Shown here one piece after another: positions 7,176 to 11,832 of a stretch of 11,832 nucleotides of DNA (position 1 is the first letter of the stretch; every line of letters begins with the position of its first letter). The notes beneath the pieces were generated by a model, which saw only the letters and a list, made by a program, of their open reading frames with translations, was not told the origin of the DNA and ran no database searches. Source of the DNA: Pedobacter sp. Lineage in GTDB: Bacteria; Bacteroidota; Bacteroidia; Sphingobacteriales; Sphingobacteriaceae. The translations under genes were made by a program, and so were the position numbers. The stretch spans positions 1-11,832 of the forward strand of contig SEDG01000043.1 of assembly GCA_004295885.1 (NCBI GenBank), written 5' to 3'.

Positions 7176-8612
7176 ATGAAAATAACTAAATTATTATCCC
7201 TTCTGCTGATGGCTGCTCCGACGATGCTTTTTGCTCAGGTAGATACCGTTAAAAAAACAGCTCCTAAAGTAAAAGCAATAAGTCCTTTCCAGGCCGAACT
7301 CATTAGAGGCCCGTACCTGCAAATGGCAACTCCCAGCAGTATGACCATCAGATGGAGAACAAATGTGCTAGATAGGAGTAAAGTGGTTTATGGCTCAGCA
7401 CCAAACCAACTTGAAATGCAAGCAACGGACTCAACACTTACCTCAGAGCATATTGTAACGTTAAACGGGCTAAAGCCCCTTACAAAATACTATTATGCAA
7501 TAGGTAACCTAAGCAATAATCCCATCGTAGGCGATACGAGTAACTATTTTTATACGCTTCCAGAAAAAGGGGATGAAACCCTGATTAGGGTAGCTGGTTT
7601 TGGAGATTGTGGAAATAACTCTATCAACCAAAGAAAAGTGAGGGATGAGGTAGTGAAATATTTGGGGAACAATTACCTGAACGCTTGGATTTTAATGGGA
7701 GATAATGCTTATTCTGATGGTACAGATGCAGAATTTCAAGCTAAGTTTTTTAATAATTACCAAGGAACTTTATTGAATAAATATCCATTGTTTCCAGTTC
7801 CAGGCAATCATGACTATCATGATTATCAATCTGCCTCGGTAACAGATCAGTTTAAGATTGCCTATTTTCAGAACTTCTCCGTTCCCACCAAAGGAGAGGC
7901 AGGAGGAACAGCATCTAATACTAAATCTTACTATTCATACGATATTGGAAATGTCCATTTCTTAGCGCTAGATTCTTACGGTCCGGATAATACAGGGAAG
8001 CACATTTACGACCAGATGGGCGAACAGGCAGAATGGGTTAAAAAAGACCTACAGGCAAATACCAATAAACAATGGGTAGTGGCATATTGGCACCATCCTC
8101 CATATACCATGGGTTCTCATAACTCTGATACCGAAAGTCTGTTGGTGAAAATTAGAGAAAATTTTATTAAGATATTAGAAGACCGCGGCGTTGACTTGAT
8201 TCTCTGTGGACACAGTCACGTTTATGAACGCTCTAAGTTAATGAAAGGTTATTATGGTAAGGAAGCTGATTTTGATGCAACAAAGTATAACTTGAGTAGC
8301 TCTACGGCATTATATGATGGTAGTAAAAATTCTGCGCCTTATTTGAAAAGTAAAACTAATACAAATGGTACCGTTTACGTGGTGAGTGGTTCGGCAGGAG
8401 CACAGGGAGGACATAAAGAAACCTGGCCACATGATGCCATGTACTATTCTAATAATGAAGTGGGTGGTGCAGTGATGCTAGAAATTAAAGGCAATCAGCT
8501 AGATTTGAAATGGATCCAATCTGATGGTAAGATTGGCGATCATTTTACCATGATGAAAGATGTAGGTAAAGCAGATGAAAAGATTTTGAAACAAGATAAA
8601 AAACTAAAGTAA
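7176..8612 (+). CDS. Purple-acid-type metallophosphatase, secreted
   Basis: The 478-aa precursor has a signal peptide ending near LFAQ (21). An N-terminal fibronectin-like domain (about 43-128: RGPYLQMATPSSMTIRWRT) is typical of purple acid phosphatases and precedes the calcineurin-like catalytic domain (about 138-440). All the metal-binding blocks are present in order: GFGDCG (141-146), MGDNAY (174-179), PGNHDYHD (209-216), WHHPPY (305-310) and CGHSHVYER (344-352). It should hydrolyse phosphate monoesters in the periplasm or outside the cell, perhaps the partly dephosphorylated inositol phosphates left by the phytase encoded next. The start follows the peroxidase stop by 14 bp, so translation and transcription are closely linked. 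The lysine-rich C-terminal tail (from about 462) looks unstructured. Substrate preference cannot be derived from the sequence. Confidence 0.94.
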   Translation: MKITKLLSLLLMAAPTMLFAQVDTVKKTAPKVKAISPFQAELIRGPYLQMATPSSMTIRWRTNVLDRSKVVYGSAPNQLEMQATDSTLTSEHIVTLNGLKPLTKYYYAIGNLSNNPIVGDTSNYFYTLPEKGDETLIRVAGFGDCGNNSINQRKVRDEVVKYLGNNYLNAWILMGDNAYSDGTDAEFQAKFFNNYQGTLLNKYPLFPVPGNHDYHDYQSASVTDQFKIAYFQNFSVPTKGEAGGTASNTKSYYSYDIGNVHFLALDSYGPDNTGKHIYDQMGEQAEWVKKDLQANTNKQWVVAYWHHPPYTMGSHNSDTESLLVKIRENFIKILEDRGVDLILCGHSHVYERSKLMKGYYGKEADFDATKYNLSSSTALYDGSKNSAPYLKSKTNTNGTVYVVSGSAGAQGGHKETWPHDAMYYSNNEVGGAVMLEIKGNQLDLKWIQSDGKIGDHFTMMKDVGKADEKILKQDKKLK

Positions 8613-8622
8613 CAAGCTAACT

Positions 8623-8648
8623 ACTGGATACCTTTTTAGGTATCCAGT
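8623..8648 (+). terminator. 11-bp perfect hairpin between phosphatase and phytase genes
   Basis: ACTGGATACCT (8623-8633) pairs without mismatch with AGGTATCCAGT (8638-8648) around a TTTT loop. It ends 12 bp before the phytase ATG. There is only a short T stretch after it. It may attenuate transcription, protect the upstream message from 3' exonucleases, or affect translation of the phytase gene. Confidence 0.65.
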
Positions 8649-8660
8649 TTAAAAATCATT

Positions 8661-9698
8661 ATGAATAATATTTTACGCATCATTTTATCGGCTGTTATTC
8701 TCTTTGCTGCTGGTTGTAACCAAGATACTGTTGATAACATTAAACCTTTGTATGTTACTGATCCTGTTCAGTTTGATACAGATGACCCTGCAATATGGGT
8801 TAACCATGCTGACCCTTCAAAATCACTGATTATAGGGACAGATAAGGATCAAAATGGGGGCTTATATGTTTTTGATTTAAAAGGAAAAATCATCAAAGAA
8901 AAAACTGTTACTGGCCTAAAAAGACCCGATAATGTAGATATCGCTTATGGTATGCTGTTAAATGGAAAGAAAGTTGACATCGCGGTTGTTACCGAAAGGA
9001 TGACACATAAACTAAGGATTTATTCGTTGCCGGATATGAAGGCTGTTGACAATGGGGGAATTGCTGTATATGATGGCGAAAAAGGAACTATGTTTAGAGA
9101 TCTAATGGGTATTGCAATGTATACTACAAAAGATGGAGAAATTTATGCTATTCCTGGCAGAAAGACTGGGCCAAAAGATGGCACCTACCTTTGGCAATAT
9201 CTTTTGAAGGATAATGGGAAGGGCCAGATTGCAGCAGTGTTAGTAAGGAAATTTGGCAGTTATAGTGGCAAAAAAGAGATTGAATCCATCGCTGTAGACA
9301 ATGAATTAGGTTATGTTTATTATTCTGATGAACAGTATGGTGTGCGCAAATACCATGCAGATCCTGCAAAAGGAAATAAAGAAATCGCAGTGTTTGCAAA
9401 GGAAGGATATACTGAGGACCATGAAGGCATCAGCATTTATAAAACATCTGAAAGCGAAGGTTATATTTTAGTTTCTGATCAAAGCGCTAACCAGTTTAAA
9501 GTGTATAGTAGAGAGAATCCAAACAAGTTAATCAGTACAGTAAAAGTATCTACTAATCAAAGCGATGGCTCTGATATTTATTCTGGTGCATTGAATAATG
9601 ACTTTAAGCATGGCATATTTGTGGCCATGAGTGATGATAGAACTTTTCAACTCTACAGATGGGAGGATATTGCAGCTAAGAAATTAAAAGTCAATTAA
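8661..9698 (+). CDS. Beta-propeller phytase (3-phytase), lipoprotein
   Basis: The 345-aa product begins with a lipoprotein signal peptide whose lipobox FAAGC puts the acylated cysteine at 19. The rest matches the beta-propeller phytase family. DDPAIWVNHADPSKSLIIGT (41-60) is the family's hallmark block, followed by GGLYVFDLKGK (66-76), RPDNVDIAYG (88-97), a blade with AVDNELGYVYYSDEQYGVRK (211-230), DHEGISIY (253-260) and LVSDQSANQFKVYSRE (270-285). Length is close to that of the Bacillus enzymes. These calcium-dependent enzymes release phosphate from phytate. The acidic residues that bind calcium and phosphate in the known enzymes lie in blocks that are retained here. As a lipoprotein it probably sits on the outer membrane, possibly facing outward, although no clear surface-export signal can be called. 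It is the last gene of the run and is followed by a terminator. Confidence 0.93.
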   Translation: MNNILRIILSAVILFAAGCNQDTVDNIKPLYVTDPVQFDTDDPAIWVNHADPSKSLIIGTDKDQNGGLYVFDLKGKIIKEKTVTGLKRPDNVDIAYGMLLNGKKVDIAVVTERMTHKLRIYSLPDMKAVDNGGIAVYDGEKGTMFRDLMGIAMYTTKDGEIYAIPGRKTGPKDGTYLWQYLLKDNGKGQIAAVLVRKFGSYSGKKEIESIAVDNELGYVYYSDEQYGVRKYHADPAKGNKEIAVFAKEGYTEDHEGISIYKTSESEGYILVSDQSANQFKVYSRENPNKLISTVKVSTNQSDGSDIYSGALNNDFKHGIFVAMSDDRTFQLYRWEDIAAKKLKVN

Positions 9699-9744
9699 GG
9701 TTAATTTAATCCTTCACAATTTCGAAAACAAGCTACTTCAGTCA

Positions 9745-9887
9745 TCTAGCGCAAGCGTCCCGCTTGTGATTGAGATAAATAATTGTTCAGCATATTAAAG
9801 TATGCTGACTTTTTGTTTTAAGCTTATTGAGTTAATTATTGTATTTTGGTTTTATAGGTTAGGCACAAGCGGGACGCTTGCGCCAGA
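9745..9887. repeat. Inverted pair of REP-like palindromic repeats around a terminator
   Basis: GCGCAAGCGTCCCGCTTGTG (9749-9768) reappears exactly in inverted orientation at 9864-9883. The match extends four bases outward (9745-9748 with 9884-9887) with one mismatch. Each arm is itself a palindrome: CAAGCG, TCC, CGCTTG. The 95 bp between arms hold an intrinsic terminator. No open frame lies inside and no clear target-site duplication flanks the unit. This fits a REP/BIME-type extragenic element or a small non-autonomous element. Its GC content is much higher than the surrounding DNA. Confidence 0.7.
9787..9818 (+). terminator. Intrinsic terminator of the phytase operon
   Basis: TCAGCATA (9787-9794) pairs with TATGCTGA (9801-9808) around a six-base loop, followed by CTTTTTGTTTT. 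It is 88 bp past the phytase stop and is the first strong terminator after that gene. Confidence 0.75.
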
Positions 9888-9949
9888 GGGGGTTGATGTG
9901 GTTTATAGGAATGAAAACTTTGTTGCTTACACAGTTAGTTATAATTAGA

Positions 9950-10552
9950 TTATTCTAAATTTTCATCCTCTAATGCGTCACGTTTATTCATCTCATATAC
10001 TTTCCTCTTAATTTCTCTAATCATCTTATCGGTTTCTTTCTGTTCTTTTGTCTTTTTTGGGTGTAGAATAGGTTCTATTTCTGCTCGAAGATATGCTTCA
10101 CTAATTCCTGCATCCTTTGCGAATTCCTTGACTAACAAGCTTTCATTAGTGGCACTAATATTAATAAAAACCATTCGAATTGCAATAATTGCCATAAAAA
10201 TGAATAATGGTATCATTCTGACACTACTTATTGCACTAAATGTTTGGAAAATGGAAATTAGGCAAAATATTATAGAATATATTCTTGTAAACCAAACCGC
10301 ATATTTCCTTTCTGGTAATAATCTGGTTATTCTTCGAATGAAAAATATTGAAATATAAGCTATTAGGTCACATAGCAATATAACAGTTATTATTCCAACA
10401 ATTATTAACAAAGAATAAAACAAGAAGTTACTCATTGAGGTGTTATAACCATCTATATTATTTAATAACCAAAAACTAAGTTTTATTTGACCATAAAATT
10501 CTAGGGTTATAAATAACAGCATAGTAATCGAAAAATATAAATTTCTCATCAT
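9950..10552 (-). CDS. Four-helix membrane protein of unknown function
   Basis: I do not recognise this 200-aa protein. Four hydrophobic stretches are visible: about 3-20, 43-72, 88-109 and 112-131. The second is long enough to include a re-entrant or amphipathic part. The last 65 residues are soluble and strongly charged (many K, E and D), probably a cytoplasmic helix or coiled coil. Clustered R/K after the second span (RRITR) supports a cytoplasmic loop there. Two Met codons stand together at the start and either could be used. It follows the 231-aa gene by 52 bp on the same strand, so the two likely form one transcript convergent to the phytase operon. Base composition is more AT-rich than that operon, suggesting a different history. 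Confidence 0.72.
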   Translation of the reverse strand: MMRNLYFSITMLLFITLEFYGQIKLSFWLLNNIDGYNTSMSNFLFYSLLIIVGIITVILLCDLIAYISIFFIRRITRLLPERKYAVWFTRIYSIIFCLISIFQTFSAISSVRMIPLFIFMAIIAIRMVFINISATNESLLVKEFAKDAGISEAYLRAEIEPILHPKKTKEQKETDKMIREIKRKVYEMNKRDALEDENLE

Positions 10553-10604
10553 CTTGCGTTTTGGCAGTACCTTGTTGGATTGTTTATTAAGTATAAATTA
10601 ATTT

Positions 10605-11300
10605 CTAATTGTCTTTTGACCAAAATTTCCACCAAGGTAATTTTGATTTTGGTTCTTGGGCGATTGTCTGAGGTTTATTTTCTATCTGGAATTTAATAGG
10701 TTTTGAAGTTGAATCGGTTTCTGTACTAAAGATGAGTTCGTGCTTGGTGATATCACTTTCTTTTACTATTTGTTTTGCCATTTCATTGTCTGGAAGGATT
10801 TCTTTAAGTTGAAATACGCATTCAGTTTTTTTATTTTGAGAAAATCCTTCAAAATTTTCTTTAATAAAACTGAGGACATAAGGTGTGTGATGGTCGTGCA
10901 TAGCTAAATAGCCCAAAAATGATAAGGCACATCCACTTTCGAGTTCATCTTGGCTATAAACCTTACTTGCAGTATAGTGGAGGTTTTCGCTGTTAAATAA
11001 TTTGCCAACTGATATGCATAATTGTGAAGACATTGGTAAGTGGTCTTCATTGCTTGATAAAAAACTTTGACAATAAATGAATATATCTGTAACTTGATTT
11101 AGGTTTTCATTTTTAAATCGTTCACGAAGGTTATTTATTATTCGTTTTAAGTTTGACTCATCTTTATCTTCTTCAATCATTTTAGCTGCATTCAGAATTT
11201 CATTATATAAATCCTTGTTTACATTTTGAATTGAATTTTTATGTTGCTGTTCTAAAATTCCTAAAAACTGGTCTAAAGGACTTTTCTTATCTCCTTCCAT
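10605..11300 (-). CDS. Hypothetical soluble protein with Trp-rich C-terminal tail
   Basis: I do not recognise this 231-aa protein. It has no signal peptide or membrane span. Residues about 1-185 are predicted by eye to be mostly helical with mixed charge (for example NLKRIINNLRERFKNENLNQ), compatible with a helical-repeat fold. A low-complexity linker rich in S, T, P and Q follows (about 190-220), and the protein ends in PKSKLPWWKFWSKDN. Short tails of the W-W-K-F-W kind recur at the C-termini of otherwise unrelated bacterial proteins and may contact membranes, which would suit the membrane protein encoded next. Five Cys residues occur but no CXXC motif. The gene is first in a two-gene minus-strand unit. 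Function unknown. Confidence 0.72.
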   Translation of the reverse strand: MEGDKKSPLDQFLGILEQQHKNSIQNVNKDLYNEILNAAKMIEEDKDESNLKRIINNLRERFKNENLNQVTDIFIYCQSFLSSNEDHLPMSSQLCISVGKLFNSENLHYTASKVYSQDELESGCALSFLGYLAMHDHHTPYVLSFIKENFEGFSQNKKTECVFQLKEILPDNEMAKQIVKESDITKHELIFSTETDSTSKPIKFQIENKPQTIAQEPKSKLPWWKFWSKDN

Positions 11301-11379
11301 CTTTCTATCTCTTGTTTAATAGTTGATTACAAACATTTTTTTGATTCTACTTGTTCCATTAGCTAAATGTATATAAATC

Positions 11380-11410
11380 ATTGGAATAATTTAAATGATA
11401 TATAACTTTG
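11380..11410 (+). promoter_or_regulatory. Candidate Bacteroidota promoter, possibly leaderless
   Basis: TAACTTTG (11403-11410) matches TANNTTTG exactly, and ATTG (11380-11383) lies 19 bp upstream as a -33 element. The start point would be expected about 5-8 bases after the -7 element, which falls on or next to the ATG at 11415. It is the best promoter match in the window. Confidence 0.5.
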
Positions 11411-11414
11411 TTAT

Positions 11415-11528
11415 ATGAAGACTTATCCTAACTACACCTTGCAGGAGAAAATAAACATTCTTAAAGAATGTCCAATAGAAAATGCACCAGAAGCATTTGC
11501 ACCAGTAGAGCCAGAAACATTATTCTAG
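11415..11528 (+). CDS. Possible 37-aa small protein
   Basis: ATG at 11415 opens 37 codons ending at TAG 11526-11528, with TGA immediately after. The peptide starts MKTYPNYTLQEKINILKECP and ends in a Pro/Glu-rich stretch (APEAFAPVEPETLF). The N-terminal half could form one helix and the C-terminal half is acidic and probably unstructured. Support comes from a near-consensus promoter ending five bases before the ATG and from tandem stop codons. It could instead be a remnant of a longer gene or chance. I know no family for it. Confidence 0.35.
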   Translation: MKTYPNYTLQEKINILKECPIENAPEAFAPVEPETLF

Positions 11529-11559
11529 TGATTGAAAAGTGATTATTTTCAATGTTTTT

Positions 11560-11580
11560 GGGGACAAAACGGGGACAAAT
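11560..11580 (+). repeat. Tandem GGGGACAAA motif
   Basis: GGGGACAAAA (11560-11569) and GGGGACAAAT (11571-11580) are direct repeats 11 bp apart, about one helical turn. From memory, similar GGGGACAAA repeats occur close to tyrosine recombinase genes and tRNA-linked insertions in Bacteroidota; I cannot verify this here. Here no recombinase gene accompanies them. Confidence 0.45.
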
Positions 11581-11699
11581 ACAAATATTTTTGTCTTTTT
11601 TACTCAAATGAATATACGTTTAAAGTGCTTTAAATGAGGATTCTGATTATAAGGAAGGTGATTATAATATAATATTTTTTATATTTTCCATAAAAAGTG

Positions 11700-11731
11700 T
11701 TTCCAAAATTGGATGCAAATATGTAACATTG
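11700..11731 (+). promoter_or_regulatory. Candidate promoter of the right tRNA copy
   Basis: TAACATTG (11724-11731) matches TANNTTTG at seven of eight positions. TTTC (11700-11703), a weak -33 element, lies 20 bp upstream and outside the repeated block. The same -7 element occurs at 11-18 in the left copy, where the -33 position is beyond the window. If only one copy has a functional -33, only one tRNA gene may be expressed. Confidence 0.3.
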
Positions 11732-11832
11732 CACTCGCAAAACCTAATCGGTTTTCGGCGCCTATAGCTCAGTTGGTTAGAGTAGAAGACTCATAATCTT
11801 TTGGTCCCTGGTTCGAGCCCAGGTGGGCGCAC
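11714..11832. repeat. Right copy of the 119-bp perfect terminal direct repeat
   Basis: Identical to bases 1-119. The flanking sequence to the left (AT-rich, no gene) is unrelated to anything visible at the left end. The repeat runs to the last base of the window, so it may continue beyond. Confidence 0.97.
11758..11831 (+). tRNA. tRNA with CAT anticodon, second identical copy
   Basis: All 74 bases match the left copy: acceptor stem GCGCCTA/TGGGCGC, anticodon CAT at 11792-11794, T arm CCTGG-TTCGAGC-CCAGG, discriminator A11831. CCA is not encoded. Identity as elongator Met or lysidine-modified Ile2 is open, as for the first copy. If the window is a circular contig with a terminal overlap, this is the same gene as the first rather than a second one. 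Confidence 0.93.

Larger units (their letters stand above)
11301..11713. other. AT-rich right-end intergenic region
   Basis: This stretch of about 410 bp holds no long open frame. It contains a plus-strand promoter-like sequence and a possible 37-codon ORF, the tandem GGGGACAAA motif, a weak hairpin followed by six T (GACAAA 11574-11579 with TTTGTC 11590-11595), and about 100 bp of very AT-rich DNA leading to the right repeat. The minus-strand genes must start within its left part, but I see no clear promoter for them; TACATTTA on the minus strand around 11367-11374 is only a partial -7 match. No integrase or recombinase reading frame can be restored. Confidence 0.6.

Noticed and set aside
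9148..9399. Minus-strand open frame of 83 codons
   Set aside because: Antisense to conserved phytase blades, His/Gln/Leu-rich as expected from reversed codons.
9745..9887. Insertion sequence or MITE with target-site duplication
   Set aside because: Terminal inverted repeats exist but no flanking duplication or internal transposase is visible, so a REP-like pair is the safer call.
10128..10358. Plus-strand hydrophobic open frame of 76 codons
   Set aside because: Antisense to the membrane spans of the 200-aa membrane protein; its hydrophobicity is a by-product of AT-rich DNA, and the minus-strand frame is much longer and pairs with a neighbour.
11600..11760. A run of codons reading NEDSDYKEGDYN before the right repeat, considered as an integrase N-terminus
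   Set aside because: There is no start in frame, neighbouring frames stop at once, and the reading runs straight into the tRNA; no recombinase motif (R, HxxR, Y) can be found.
1..11832. CRISPR array
   Set aside because: No regularly spaced repeats of 23-47 bp were seen; the only long repeats are the terminal pair and the REP-like pair.

Overview
The window looks like chromosomal DNA of a Bacteroidota bacterium, most likely Sphingobacteriaceae (Pedobacter-like). The reasons are low GC, no Shine-Dalgarno sequences ahead of the starts, promoters resembling the Bacteroidota TTG/TANNTTTG pattern, a TonB-dependent receptor carrying the N-terminal carboxypeptidase-regulatory-like domain typical of the phylum, and a signal peptide-TPR-membrane-HTH regulator of a type common there. 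The genus is inference from style, not from a marker gene.

Layout. Bases 1-119 and 11714-11832 are identical and each carries a complete CAT-anticodon tRNA gene plus 44 bp of 5' flank. After the left tRNA come a strong intrinsic terminator, what may be a decayed GIY-YIG nuclease gene, and a perfect 13-bp inverted repeat. Next is a membrane-tethered TPR/HTH regulator (369-1988). A 229-bp regulatory gap with a 9-bp direct repeat and a promoter leads into a same-strand run: TonB-dependent receptor (2218-5307), di-heme cytochrome c peroxidase-like protein with a long N-terminal extension (5347-7161), purple-acid-type metallophosphatase (7176-8612) and beta-propeller phytase lipoprotein (8661-9698). 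Strong hairpins sit in two of its three intercistronic gaps. The run ends at an intrinsic terminator enclosed by an inverted pair of 20-bp palindromic (REP-like) repeats (9745-9887). Two genes of unknown function follow on the minus strand: a soluble 231-aa protein ending in a Trp-rich basic tail and a 200-aa four-helix membrane protein. The AT-rich right end has a possible 37-codon leaderless small ORF, a tandem GGGGACAAA motif, and the second tRNA copy. No integrase, transposase or replication gene is present.

How the genes may work together. The phytase should release phosphate from phytate at the cell surface and the metallophosphatase should remove further phosphate from the lower esters. 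The TonB receptor would import phytate, a metal-phytate complex or a product. The upstream transmembrane regulator is a plausible controller. The redox protein in the middle is not part of ordinary phytate breakdown. Phytate binds ferric iron tightly and the N-terminal extension vaguely resembles imelysin-type proteins, so a ferric-phytate role is a testable guess.

The exact 119-bp terminal identity has several readings: a tRNA-bounded chromosomal interval, a tandem duplication, or a circular contig (unit 11,713 bp) with an assembly overlap. The sequence alone cannot separate them.
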